Below are positions 29,647-38,888 of a stretch of 64,000 nucleotides of DNA, piece by piece (positions within the stretch are counted from its first letter, which is position 1; every line of letters begins with the position of its first letter). The DNA lies in assembly GCA_047975215.1 (NCBI GenBank), contig JBKEDD010000071.1, positions 10,874 through 74,873 of the forward strand, read 5' to 3'. This DNA is from JAGRMG01 sp047975215. Lineage in GTDB: Bacteria; Pseudomonadota; Alphaproteobacteria; Rhodobacterales; Rhodobacteraceae. A program made the translations under genes and the position numbers. The notes under the pieces are model-generated. The model saw nothing but the letters and a program-made list of their open reading frames with translations. It was not told the origin of the DNA and did no database searches.

Positions 29647-30627
29647 ATGCTCTCGCTTGGCGAAAAATGCGTGGTTCCGCCCGTGGTACTGGCGCCAATG
29701 GCCGGAATCACCGACCGCCCGTTCCGCGATCTGGTACGGTCTTTCGGTGCCGGGCTCGTGGTCAGCGAGATGGTGGCCAGCCAGGAAATGATGCAGGCCA
29801 AGCCCGGCGTGCGCGAGCGCGCCGAACTGGGCGCGGATGTCGAAAATACCGTCGTGCAGATCGCCGGGCGGGAGGCGCGCTGGATGGCAGAGGCGGCACG
29901 CTGGCTGGCCGATCGCGGCGCGGCGGTGATCGACATCAACATGGGCTGTCCGGCGCGCAAGGTCACCAACGGCTATTCCGGCTCGGCCCTGCTGAAGACC
30001 CCCGACCATGCGCTGCGTCTGATCGAGGCGGTGGTGAAGGCGGTGGATGTGCCGGTGACGTTGAAAACCAGGCTGGGGTGGGACGAAAACCTGATGAATG
30101 CGCCCGAGGTGGCGGCCCGCGCGCAGGCCGCGGGGGTGCGGATGGTGACGATTCATGGCCGCACCCGGTGCCAGTTCTACAAGGGGCGGGCCGACTGGGC
30201 CGCGATACGCACGGTGCGCGAGGCGGTCGCGATACCGGTCATCGCCAATGGCGATATCGTGGACAGCGCCAGCGCGCGGGCGGCACTCGCGGCGTCGGGC
30301 GGCGATGGCGTGATGGTCGGGCGCGGGGCGCAGGGGCAGCCATGGCTGTTGGGCCGGATCGCGCATGAGATATACGGCACGCCGGCCCCGAACGTTCCCG
30401 AAGGCAGTGAATTTGTCGACATGGTATCAAGTCACTACGAAGCGATGCTGATGTTCTATGGCCGCGATCTCGGGCGCCGTGTCGCGCGCAAGCACCTGGG
30501 CTGGTACATGGATCGCGCCGCGACCGGCCCGGTACTGCGCCGCAGCGTACTGACCGGCACGGACCCGGTGGCGGTCCTGCGCTTGTTGCCAGACGCGCTG
30601 TCTGAATGCGAGCGCGCTGCGGCATGA
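29647..30627 (+). CDS. dusB: tRNA-dihydrouridine synthase DusB (NifR3)
   Basis: A 326-residue FMN enzyme that reduces uridines in tRNA. VVLAPMAGITDRPFRDLV starts at residue 13, INMGCPARKVTNGYSGSALL carries the catalytic cysteine near residue 104, and HGRTRCQFYKG near 168 is also conserved. The ATG at 29647 gives the usual start; upstream in-frame TTG at 29587 would add 20 residues and is less likely. It heads the operon with ntrB and ntrC, the arrangement known as nifR3-ntrB-ntrC in Rhodobacter. Its stop overlaps ntrB by 4 bases. Confidence 0.93.
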   Translation: MLSLGEKCVVPPVVLAPMAGITDRPFRDLVRSFGAGLVVSEMVASQEMMQAKPGVRERAELGADVENTVVQIAGREARWMAEAARWLADRGAAVIDINMGCPARKVTNGYSGSALLKTPDHALRLIEAVVKAVDVPVTLKTRLGWDENLMNAPEVAARAQAAGVRMVTIHGRTRCQFYKGRADWAAIRTVREAVAIPVIANGDIVDSASARAALAASGGDGVMVGRGAQGQPWLLGRIAHEIYGTPAPNVPEGSEFVDMVSSHYEAMLMFYGRDLGRRVARKHLGWYMDRAATGPVLRRSVLTGTDPVAVLRLLPDALSECERAAA

Positions 30628-31706
30628 CCGGGAACGACGCGATCTGGGCCTCGCTGCCGGTACCCGCCTTTCGGATCGACGCGCGTGACCGGATCGCCGA
30701 TGCGAACCCGGCCGGCGAGGGGTTTCTCAACGCGTCGCTGAAATCGGTGGCGGGGGCGCCGGTCTGGGACATGATCGTCATCGACGCCCCCATCGAAACG
30801 GCATTCGCCCGCGCCCGCGCCAACGGCGCGCCGCTGTTCGTCAACGACGTGGATGTCGGCACCGGCAGCCGCGCGCCATTGCAATGCGCCGTGCAGATCG
30901 CGCCGTTGCAGGGCCATGCGGGCGAAATGATCATGCTGATCAGCCCGCGCGAACTGGCCGGGCGGATGACGCAGGGCCATTCGGTCAAGTCGGCGGCGCA
31001 ATCGGCCATCGGCATGGCCGAGATGCTGGCGCACGAGATCAAGAATCCGCTGGCCGGTATCACCGGGGCCGCGCAGCTTCTTGGCATGAATCTCGGCCCG
31101 GAAGACCTTGAACTCACGGATCTTATTGTCGAGGAATGCCGCCGGATCGTAAAGCTGCTTGGGCAGGTCGAACAGTTCGGCAATCTCAGCGCGCCCGATT
31201 TCCGGCCGGTCAATATCCATGACGTTCTGGACCGCGCCCGGCGCTCGGCGTTGCTGGGGTTTGGCGCCCGGATGAGCATTTCCGAGGAGTACGACCCGTC
31301 GCTGCCGCTGGCCTGGGGCGATCCGGACCAGCTCTTGCAGGTATTGCTGAACCTTCTGCGCAACGCCGCCGAGGCCTCGGGCCCGGAAGGCGGAAGTATC
31401 CGGCTGCGGACCTATTACGAACATTCCTTCCGGCTGCGCCGCAGCGATATGTCGGGGCAGGTGTTGCCGCTTCAGATCGAGGTGACGGATGACGGCCCGG
31501 GCCTGCCCGAGAACATCCGCGACGATGTGTTCGATCCTTTCGTTTCAGGCCGCGAGAACGGTACCGGTCTGGGGCTGGCCCTGGTCGGCAAGATCGTTTC
31601 GGATCACGGCGGATGGATTTCCGTCACCTCGGCACCCGGGCGGACCACGTTCCGCCTGTCGCTGCCGCGCGTGCCGCGCGACCATGAAAGCAAGGAGACG
31701 GGCTGA
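30624..31706 (+). CDS. ntrB: Nitrogen regulation sensor histidine kinase NtrB
   Basis: A 360-residue soluble kinase. An N-terminal PAS-like domain (about 8-110) is followed by the HisKA motif LAHEIKNPLAGITGAAQLLG with phosphorylated His near 137. The ATPase domain has NLLRNAAEAS (N box), DDGPGLP and GTGLGLALVGKI (G boxes). It phosphorylates NtrC under nitrogen limitation and is normally controlled by PII proteins. Overlaps dusB by 4 bases and ntrC by 1. Confidence 0.95.
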   Translation: MTGNDAIWASLPVPAFRIDARDRIADANPAGEGFLNASLKSVAGAPVWDMIVIDAPIETAFARARANGAPLFVNDVDVGTGSRAPLQCAVQIAPLQGHAGEMIMLISPRELAGRMTQGHSVKSAAQSAIGMAEMLAHEIKNPLAGITGAAQLLGMNLGPEDLELTDLIVEECRRIVKLLGQVEQFGNLSAPDFRPVNIHDVLDRARRSALLGFGARMSISEEYDPSLPLAWGDPDQLLQVLLNLLRNAAEASGPEGGSIRLRTYYEHSFRLRRSDMSGQVLPLQIEVTDDGPGLPENIRDDVFDPFVSGRENGTGLGLALVGKIVSDHGGWISVTSAPGRTTFRLSLPRVPRDHESKETG

Positions 31707-33076
31707 TGGACGGTACGGTTCTGGTTGCCGATGATGACCGCACGATCCGCACGGTTCTGACCCAGGCGCTGACCCGGGCGGGCTGCAAGGTGCATGCCAC
31801 CTCGTCGCTGACGACGCTGATGCGCTGGGTGGGCGAGGGCAAGGGCGACGTGGTGATCTCGGATGTTGTCATGCCCGATGGCAACGGGCTCGAGATGCTG
31901 CCCGCGATTGCCCGCGACCGGCCGGGTCTGCCGGTGATCGTGATCAGCGCCCAGAACACGATCATGACCGCGATCAAGGCGGCCGAGGCCGAAGCCTACG
32001 ACTATCTGCCCAAGCCGTTCGACCTGCCCGATCTGATGAAACGCACCGCCCGGGCGCTGGAACAGAAGCGCCGGCGCCGGCGCGACGAGACCGCCGATGA
32101 CCGCGGCGACCGGCCCGAAGATCTGCCCCTGGTCGGGCGGACGCCGGCGATGCAGGCGCTTTACCGTCTTCTGGCGCAGGTCATGAATACCGAAATGGCG
32201 GTGTTGATAACCGGCGAAAGCGGCACCGGGAAGTCCCTGATCGCTCGTGTTGTTCACGATTTCTCGGACCGTCGCACATTGCCTTTCGTGACCGTCACCG
32301 GCGCCGAACTGCGCGACCCGGATGGCCCCGCGCGGCTGCTGGCGCGGGTCGGGGCCGGAACGCTGATGATCGACGCGATCACCGATATCGACGACGCGGC
32401 GCAGGCCCGGATCGTGCGCATGATGGATGCGCCCGGCGATCAGGCGCCGCGGTTCATGGCCGCCTGTCCGGAAGACGGGCCCGCGGCCATGCAGGCCGGG
32501 CGTCTGCGCCGCGACCTGTTCTATCGGCTGGGCGGGGTGACGATCCAGGTGCCGACCCTGCGCGAACGGGTGGATGATATCGCCTTGCTGGCCGACCACT
32601 TCCTGGCCCGCGCCCGGCAGGACGGCGCGCCGCATCGCCGGTTCGCACCGCAGGCGGGCGAGTTGCTGCGCGCCTACGGCTGGCCCGGCAATGTCCGGCA
32701 ACTCGAAAATGCCGTGCGGCGTCTGGCGCTGACCAGCCGCGCCGAGGAGATCAGCCGCGCCGAGGTCGAAACCATGCTGGCCAGCCAGCCCGACGTCGCC
32801 CCGGTTCTGGCCGGCGGCGACGGCGACCGGCTGTCGGCTTCGGTGGAGCGGCATCTGCGGCGCTATTTCGACATGCACGGGCACATGCTGCCCCCGCGCG
32901 GGGTGTATGCGCGAATCCTGCGCGAGGTGGAGGCGCCGCTGATCGAGGTCGCACTCGAGGCGACCGGCGGCAATCAGGCGAAATGCGCCGACCTTCTGGG
33001 CATCAACCGCAATACTCTGCGCAAGAAAATCACCGATCTTGATATTCAGGTGACACGCCGCCGCAAAATGATGTAA
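31706..33076 (+). CDS. ntrC: Nitrogen regulation response regulator NtrC (no GAFTGA motif)
   Basis: A 456-residue response regulator. The receiver domain has acidic pocket VADDDRT and phospho-acceptor D53 in ISDVVMPDG. A AAA+ domain follows with Walker A TGESGTGKS near 170. The C-terminal Fis-type HTH includes ADLLGINRNTLRKKI. The AAA+ core is short: between FVTVTGAELRD and the Walker B region there is no GAFTGA loop, which sigma-54 activators need. Rhodobacter capsulatus NtrC also lacks it and activates the housekeeping RNA polymerase, so the same mode is inferred here. Confidence 0.95.
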   Translation: MDGTVLVADDDRTIRTVLTQALTRAGCKVHATSSLTTLMRWVGEGKGDVVISDVVMPDGNGLEMLPAIARDRPGLPVIVISAQNTIMTAIKAAEAEAYDYLPKPFDLPDLMKRTARALEQKRRRRRDETADDRGDRPEDLPLVGRTPAMQALYRLLAQVMNTEMAVLITGESGTGKSLIARVVHDFSDRRTLPFVTVTGAELRDPDGPARLLARVGAGTLMIDAITDIDDAAQARIVRMMDAPGDQAPRFMAACPEDGPAAMQAGRLRRDLFYRLGGVTIQVPTLRERVDDIALLADHFLARARQDGAPHRRFAPQAGELLRAYGWPGNVRQLENAVRRLALTSRAEEISRAEVETMLASQPDVAPVLAGGDGDRLSASVERHLRRYFDMHGHMLPPRGVYARILREVEAPLIEVALEATGGNQAKCADLLGINRNTLRKKITDLDIQVTRRRKMM

Positions 33077-33176
33077 AACGGCCACAGAACCGTGGCGGTC
33101 CGGTGCCAGTGCCGGACAAGACCACGACATATGGCGGTACGCCGCGTCGAGCGGCACATCAAGATGAGGTCAGCAG

Positions 33177-35513
33177 GTGGCGACCCGGTCACAGCAGGGG
33201 CCATTTCCGGCTTTGAACAGGTGGCGCAGGACGCGCCGGGCGCGAAATCTGGGTACGCTGGGGCTGGTCGTGCTGGGTCCGCTTCTGGCGCTTGCCACCT
33301 TCCTGGTGCTCGGGCCGTTCGATCTGCACAGTTCGACGCAGGCGCTGCGCATCATTCTGCTTGCCGATCTGGTCTATATCCTGGTGGCGGCCGCGCTGGT
33401 TCTGGGCCAGGCCGTGCGGCTGATCGCGGCGCGGCGGGCGCGGTCGGCGGGATCCCGCCTGCATCTGCGGCTGATGGGCGTATTCACCCTGCTGGCCCTG
33501 GCCCCGGCGGTGATCGTGGCCGTATTCGCGGGGCTGACCGTCAATATCGGGCTTGAGGGCTGGTTTTCCGAACGCGTGCGCGAGGTCGTGGGCACGTCGC
33601 TGGCAGCCGCAGAGGCTTACGAGCGCGAACAGCACGAGGATCTTGCCGAGGACGCCACGGCGCTGGCCCGGTTCCTGGACCGCAGCCGCGATGCCGCCTT
33701 CTTCATGAACGATGCCGAATTGCGGCATGTTCTGGCGCAGGGGCAGGGCCAGATCCAGCGCGGATTGCGCGAGGCCTATGTGGTCGACGGTACCGGCGAG
33801 ATCCGCGCGCGTGGCGAACGCTCCTACCTGTTCGACTTCGAACGCCCGGACGCCGAACAGATATCGCGGGCGCGCGAAACCGGGCTTGAGGTCATCCAGG
33901 ACTGGGACAACAACGAGTTCCGGGCACTGGTGCGGCTGGACGCCTTTGCCGACCGGCTCCTCTACGTCAGCCGCGAGGTGGATGGCCGGATCCTGAACCT
34001 GCTGGATGATACACAGCAGACGGTGAAGCTATATCATCAACTGGAGCGCGAACGTGGCCGGGTGCTGTTCGAGTTCGGCCTTCTCTACATCGGATTCGCG
34101 CTGATTCTGGTGCTGGCGTCGATTTGGCTGGGGCTGTGGTTCGCCGAACGCCTGTCGCGCCCCGTGGGGCGGCTGACGACGGCGGCGCAGCAGGTCGGTG
34201 CCGGCGATCTGGAGGTGCAGATCGAGGAGGAGGAAGGCGACGACGAGATCGCCATGCTGGGCCGGTACTTCAACCGCATGACGCGGCAGTTGAAGGGCCA
34301 GCGCCAGTCGCTGCTGGACACCACGCAGCAGATCGAACGCCGCCGGCGGCTGTTTGATTCGGTTCTGTCCTCGGTCACGTCGGGGGTTGTCGGGCTGGAT
34401 GCCGGCGGGCGCATTACCTTCGTCAACCGCTCGGCCGAACGCCTGCTGGGCTGGTCGGGCGACGAACAGTCGCTGGCGCTGGCCGTGGCGGTGCCCGAAT
34501 TCGGGCCGCTGTTCGAAAGCCTGAGAGCCGGCGGCGCCGAGGTGGCGCAAAGTGAAGTCAAGGTGTCGCGCCAGGGGCGGCTGGAAAACCTGCTGGTGCG
34601 CGTCAGTACGCGGCGCGAGACCGAGGGCAAGCTTGAAGGTTATGTCGTGGCCTTCGACGACGTCACCGACCTTGTCAGCGCGCAGCGCCTTGCGGCCTGG
34701 GCCGATGTCGCACGGCGCATCGCCCATGAGATCAAGAATCCGCTGACGCCGATCCAGCTGAGCGCCGAGCGAATCAAGCGCAAGTTCGCACCGCAGGTAG
34801 GCGAGGACGCGGACAAGCTGGAGGCCATGACCGATGTCATCATCCGCCAGACCGGCGACTTGCGCCGCATCGTCGATGAATTCTCGCGTTTCGCGCGCAT
34901 GCCCGAACCCGACCGTCACCAGGAGGATCTGGTGCAACTGGTATCGGACGCCGTGCTGTTGCAACAGCAGGGCCAGCCCGGGGTCAAGATCACGGCTGAT
35001 CTGCCGGATACGCCGCTGGTTGCCGATGTCGATGCCACGATGCTGACGCAGGCGCTGACGAACCTTATCAAGAATGCTGGTGAAGCGATTCATACTCTTA
35101 AGGAAAATGGCCCGCCGGATGGGTTGGCGCCCGAGATTCGCGTACATCTTGCGGCGACGCCCGAGCAGTGCACGATTACCATCGCCGACAATGGCGTCGG
35201 TCTGCCCGAGGACCGCGCGCGGCTGTTCGAACCCTATGTGACCACCCGCGACGAAGGCACCGGCCTTGGCCTGCCCATCGTCAAGAAGATCATCGAGGAA
35301 CATGGCGGCAGCCTCTTGCTCGAGGATGCGCCGGTATTTGACGGGCAAAGCCATTTCGGGGCCATGGCCGTGATCCGCCTTCCCGTCGAACCGCAACCGG
35401 CCAGGCCGCCAGGGGCGCGACCGCCAGATCGCGGCCCGAAAGACGGGAACCGGACAGGCCCGGTTTCCGATCGGCAGGCGCAATCCAGTACAGTGAAAGC
35501 AGGACAGACATGA
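33177..35513 (+). CDS. ntrY: Sensor histidine kinase NtrY
   Basis: A 778-residue membrane kinase. It has hydrophobic segments at about 27-46, 55-75, 95-120 and 300-322, with a periplasmic region between. A HAMP domain follows (about 323-375), then a PAS domain (about 390-490), HisKA with HEIKNPLTPIQLSAERIKRK near 517, and a HATPase with NLIKNAGEAI and GTGLGLPIVKKI. It partners NtrX in regulating nitrogen and redox-linked genes. It starts with GTG at 33177, 100 bases after ntrC, and overlaps ntrX by 4 bases (ATGA). Confidence 0.94.
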   Translation: MATRSQQGPFPALNRWRRTRRARNLGTLGLVVLGPLLALATFLVLGPFDLHSSTQALRIILLADLVYILVAAALVLGQAVRLIAARRARSAGSRLHLRLMGVFTLLALAPAVIVAVFAGLTVNIGLEGWFSERVREVVGTSLAAAEAYEREQHEDLAEDATALARFLDRSRDAAFFMNDAELRHVLAQGQGQIQRGLREAYVVDGTGEIRARGERSYLFDFERPDAEQISRARETGLEVIQDWDNNEFRALVRLDAFADRLLYVSREVDGRILNLLDDTQQTVKLYHQLERERGRVLFEFGLLYIGFALILVLASIWLGLWFAERLSRPVGRLTTAAQQVGAGDLEVQIEEEEGDDEIAMLGRYFNRMTRQLKGQRQSLLDTTQQIERRRRLFDSVLSSVTSGVVGLDAGGRITFVNRSAERLLGWSGDEQSLALAVAVPEFGPLFESLRAGGAEVAQSEVKVSRQGRLENLLVRVSTRRETEGKLEGYVVAFDDVTDLVSAQRLAAWADVARRIAHEIKNPLTPIQLSAERIKRKFAPQVGEDADKLEAMTDVIIRQTGDLRRIVDEFSRFARMPEPDRHQEDLVQLVSDAVLLQQQGQPGVKITADLPDTPLVADVDATMLTQALTNLIKNAGEAIHTLKENGPPDGLAPEIRVHLAATPEQCTITIADNGVGLPEDRARLFEPYVTTRDEGTGLGLPIVKKIIEEHGGSLLLEDAPVFDGQSHFGAMAVIRLPVEPQPARPPGARPPDRGPKDGNRTGPVSDRQAQSSTVKAGQT

Positions 35514-36922
35514 GTGACATTCTGATCGTTGACGACGAACGCGACATCCGCGAACTGGTGTCGGACATTCTGGAAGACGAGGGCTATGCCACGAGGCTGG
35601 CCGGCAATTCCGATGACTGCATGGCCGCGATCAACACCGAGCCGCCGGCGCTGCTGATCCTGGATATCTGGCTCAAGGACAGCCGCATGGACGGCATCGA
35701 CATCCTGAAGGCGGTCAAGCGCGACAACCCCGACGTGCCGGTGGTCATCATATCCGGGCACGGCAATATCGAGATCGCGGTGGCGGCGATCAAGCAGGGC
35801 GCCTACGACTTCATCGAGAAACCGTTCAACATAGATCAGTTGCTGGTGGTGATCCGGCGGGCGATGGAAACGTCGCGGCTGCGTCGCGAGAACAACTCGC
35901 TGCGCCGCCGCGAGGTCACCAGCGCCGACATGATCGGCGCCTCGGCGGCCTTCCGCGGGCTGGTCGGGCAGTTGAACAAGGTAACCAGATCCAACGGGCG
36001 CGTGATGCTGACCGGGCCGGCCGGTGCCGGCAAGGAGATCGCGGCGCGCTATATTCACGCCCATTCGAACCGCTCGGGCGCACCGTTCGTGTCGGTCAAC
36101 TGCGCCAGCATCGAACCCGAGCGCATGGAAGAGGTGCTGTTCGGCCGTGAAACCCCCGAGCGCGGTGTCGAATCGGGGCTTCTGGAAGAAGCCCATGGCG
36201 GCGTGATCTATTTCGACGAGGTCGCCGACATGCCTTCGGGAACGCAGTCCAAGATCCTGCGGGTGCTGGTAGACCAGCAGTTCCAGCGCGTCGGCGGTAC
36301 CGACAAGGTCAGGGTGGATCTGCGGGTCATTTCCAGCACGAACAAGGATCTGGAAGCCGAGATTCAGGCGGGCCGGTTCCGCCAGGAACTGTTTCATCGC
36401 CTCAACGTGGTGCCGATCTCGGTTCCCTCGCTGGCCGAGCGGCGCGAGGACATCCCGCTTTTGGCCGAGCATTTCATCGCTGCCTGTCACGCCGGCCAGG
36501 GGTTGCCGCTACGCCAACTCAGCGAAGAGGCGGTGGCGCTGATGCAGACGATGGTCTGGCCGGGCAACGTGCGCCAGTTGAAGAACCTCGTCGAACGGGT
36601 GCTGATCCTGGGCGAAGGCAATGGCCCGATCGAAGTGCGCGAACTGCCCAATGACGACGACAAGATGGCCGAAGAGGGCCGCGTGGTGCTGTCGGGCGCC
36701 TTGGCCAGCCTGCCGCTGCGCGAGGCGCGCGAGGCGTTCGAACGCGAATACCTGCTGACCCAGATCAACCGGTTCGGCGGCAACATCAGCCGCACCGCGT
36801 CCTTCGTCGGCATGGAGCGCAGCGCGCTGCACCGCAAGCTGAAGTCGCTGGGCGTCGTCACCACCAACAAGGCCGGGGCGCGCGTGGCGCATGTGGACGA
36901 GGTGACGGAGGCGGCGGAGTAG
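35510..36922 (+). CDS. ntrX: Response regulator NtrX
   Basis: A 470-residue regulator with a receiver domain (acidic VDDERD; acceptor D52 in ILDIWLKDS), a AAA+ domain (Walker A GPAGAGKE near 170) and a C-terminal HTH (FVGMERSALHRKLKSLG). The stretch between VNCASIEPERM and LEEAHGGVIYFDEVADM carries FGRETPERGVESG where GAFTGA would sit, so classical sigma-54 activation is not expected. NtrX pairs with NtrY, encoded directly upstream. The gene ends at a hairpin facing the convergent lipoprotein gene. Confidence 0.94.
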   Translation: MSDILIVDDERDIRELVSDILEDEGYATRLAGNSDDCMAAINTEPPALLILDIWLKDSRMDGIDILKAVKRDNPDVPVVIISGHGNIEIAVAAIKQGAYDFIEKPFNIDQLLVVIRRAMETSRLRRENNSLRRREVTSADMIGASAAFRGLVGQLNKVTRSNGRVMLTGPAGAGKEIAARYIHAHSNRSGAPFVSVNCASIEPERMEEVLFGRETPERGVESGLLEEAHGGVIYFDEVADMPSGTQSKILRVLVDQQFQRVGGTDKVRVDLRVISSTNKDLEAEIQAGRFRQELFHRLNVVPISVPSLAERREDIPLLAEHFIAACHAGQGLPLRQLSEEAVALMQTMVWPGNVRQLKNLVERVLILGEGNGPIEVRELPNDDDKMAEEGRVVLSGALASLPLREAREAFEREYLLTQINRFGGNISRTASFVGMERSALHRKLKSLGVVTTNKAGARVAHVDEVTEAAE

Positions 36923-36930
36923 GCGCCGCC
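36910..36930. terminator. Hairpin at the ntrX stop
   Basis: GGCGGCG (36910-36916) pairs with CGCCGCC (36924-36930), and the ntrX stop codon lies in the loop. It separates two convergent genes (36922 and 36935). There is no T-run in either direction. Confidence 0.35.
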
Positions 36931-36934
36931 GCTC

Positions 36935-37417
36935 TCAGCCTTTCGCTGCGACCGGGTTCACGACCTGCCAGCCGCCGCCGTCATATCGGATCACGCAGGT
37001 TCGTGGCGTCAGGTCGGGCAGGGTGGTCGTCTGCCGCGCCGGGGCGGCGGCGCGCACCGCCGCCGAACACGGCGGCAGCGACACCGGGCTGTAGCCGCGC
37101 CGGGCCATGCACATGTCCGTCGCGCGGGCGCGCAGATCGCGGTTCACGTCCACGGTGTACAACTCGCCGCCGGCCCAGTATCCCGGCCCCACCCAGCAAT
37201 TGCCGGCCCCGTCGCAGACCCGGGTGCCGGGAAAATAGACCGGCGGCCGCTGGCGCACCTGGTTGGCCACCGGCGCATCGCGCAGTGCCTGGACCTCGCA
37301 TTCGGTGCTGTCGGCCTGCATCCGGCTGACCGAAACTCCGGGGCGATGATAAATCGTCATCGGCCCGCAACCGGCGATTGCCAGACCCAGGGCCATCATG
37401 AGGGACGCGTGCTTCAT
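36935..37417 (-). CDS. Predicted lipoprotein of unknown function
   Basis: A 160-residue protein with a lipoprotein signal: MKHASLMMALGLAIAGC, lipobox LAIAGC with the lipidated Cys at 17. The mature part has five or more further cysteines (ECEVQ, VCDGAGNCW, MCMARRGY, PPCSAA, TCVIRYDG), which suggests disulfide bonds. VCDGAGNCWVGPGYWAGGE is a Gly-rich core. No family name is recognised with confidence. The start at 37417 is chosen because it creates the lipobox. Confidence 0.7.
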   Translation of the reverse strand: MKHASLMMALGLAIAGCGPMTIYHRPGVSVSRMQADSTECEVQALRDAPVANQVRQRPPVYFPGTRVCDGAGNCWVGPGYWAGGELYTVDVNRDLRARATDMCMARRGYSPVSLPPCSAAVRAAAPARQTTTLPDLTPRTCVIRYDGGGWQVVNPVAAKG

Positions 37418-37512
37418 GGCCCCATGTTGCCGCAGCAGCGTGGCGTTTACAATTGAATTGACCGGCCATGGGGGTTCTGTCATGCAAACCCGGCACAGGG
37501 GGACCGAGAAGC

Positions 37513-38886
37513 ATGAAGGTCATCATTTGCGGCGCCGGTCAGGTCGGATGGCAGATCGCCCGTCACCTCTCGGGCGAAAAGAACGATGTCACCATCGTCG
37601 ACAACGATCCCGATCTGGTGCGCCGGGCCACCGATACGCTGGATGTTCAGGGGGTTGCGGGCTTTGCCAGTTACCCCGACGTGCTTGACCGCGCCGGGGC
37701 GGGCGATGCCGACATGGTGATCGCGGCCACCCATTCCGACGAGGTCAACATGGTGACCTGCCAGGTGGCGCATTCGGTGTTCTCGGTCAACCGAAAGATC
37801 GCACGGCTCAGGGCGCAATCCTATCTGCGCGCGATCTATTCCGACCTCTACCGCCGCGATCATCTGCCCATAGACGTGGTGATAAGCCCCGAACGCGAGG
37901 TCGCGGCGGCGGCGCTGCACCGCCTGTCGGCGCCGTCGACCTTCGATACCGAAACCTTCATGAACGGGCAGGCGCAGTTGCTGGGCATCTCGGTTGACGA
38001 GGAATGCCCGATCACCAACACCCCGCTGCGCCAGTTGACCGACCTGTTTTCAACCTTGCGCTCGATCGTGGTGGCGGTTCGGCGCGACGGAAGCCTGTTT
38101 GCCCCCGATCCGGGCGATCAGCTGTTTGCCGGGGATGACTGCTATGTTTTCTGCCATATAGAGGACGTGAGCCGAACGCTGGAAATATTCGGAAAGAAAC
38201 AGAAAAAACAGGAACGGGTGGTAATCGTCGGGGGCGGGAACGTGGGCCTTGAAGTGGCCCAGACGCTTGAGGCGGGCAAGCGTATTCGCGCCAAGGTGAT
38301 CGAACGCGACCGCCGACGCGCCGAGCGTGCCGCCGAGGCGCTGGAGCGAACCATCGTGCTGAACGGCGACGGGCTGAACGCGGCGCTTCTGAACGAGGCC
38401 GGTGTGGCGCGTGCCGATGCCGTGCTCGCGGTGACCGACGACGACAAGACCAACATGCTGGCCGCAGTGCGCGCCAAGTCCGAAGGCTGCCCGCTGGCCA
38501 TCGCGCTGATCAACGATCCGACGCTGGTGCCGCTGGCGGGGCCACTGGGGATCGACGCCTACATCAACCCGCGCGCCACCACCGTCAGTTCGATCCTGCG
38601 CCACATCCGCCACGGCCGGGTGCGCCAGGTCTATTCCATCGGCGATGCCGAAGCCGAGGTGATCGAGGCAGAAGTCATGTCGACCTCGCCCATGGCGGGG
38701 CAGCAGTTGCGCGACATCGACTTTCCCGAAGGCGTGCTGGTGGGCGCGGTCCGCAAGGGGGGCGAGGTCGTGCGCCCGGTCGGAAAGCTGCGGATCGAGG
38801 AAGGCGATGTCGTCGCGATCTTTGCCATGGCTGACGACGTGCCGGAGGTCGAGCGGCTGATGCAGGTCTCGATCGACTATTTCTGA
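37513..38886 (+). CDS. trkA: Trk potassium uptake protein TrkA
   Basis: A 457-residue cytoplasmic gating protein with two RCK units. The first Rossmann motif is IICGAGQVGWQIARHL (4-19) and the second VVIVGGGNVGLEVAQTLEAG (about 236-255), each followed by a TrkA_C domain. It binds NAD(H) or ATP and controls the TrkH channel. The gene is followed after 2 bases by trkH. It also follows ntrYX closely, the classical ntr-trkA arrangement in alphaproteobacteria. Confidence 0.96.
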   Translation: MKVIICGAGQVGWQIARHLSGEKNDVTIVDNDPDLVRRATDTLDVQGVAGFASYPDVLDRAGAGDADMVIAATHSDEVNMVTCQVAHSVFSVNRKIARLRAQSYLRAIYSDLYRRDHLPIDVVISPEREVAAAALHRLSAPSTFDTETFMNGQAQLLGISVDEECPITNTPLRQLTDLFSTLRSIVVAVRRDGSLFAPDPGDQLFAGDDCYVFCHIEDVSRTLEIFGKKQKKQERVVIVGGGNVGLEVAQTLEAGKRIRAKVIERDRRRAERAAEALERTIVLNGDGLNAALLNEAGVARADAVLAVTDDDKTNMLAAVRAKSEGCPLAIALINDPTLVPLAGPLGIDAYINPRATTVSSILRHIRHGRVRQVYSIGDAEAEVIEAEVMSTSPMAGQQLRDIDFPEGVLVGAVRKGGEVVRPVGKLRIEEGDVVAIFAMADDVPEVERLMQVSIDYF

Positions 38887-38888
38887 GG

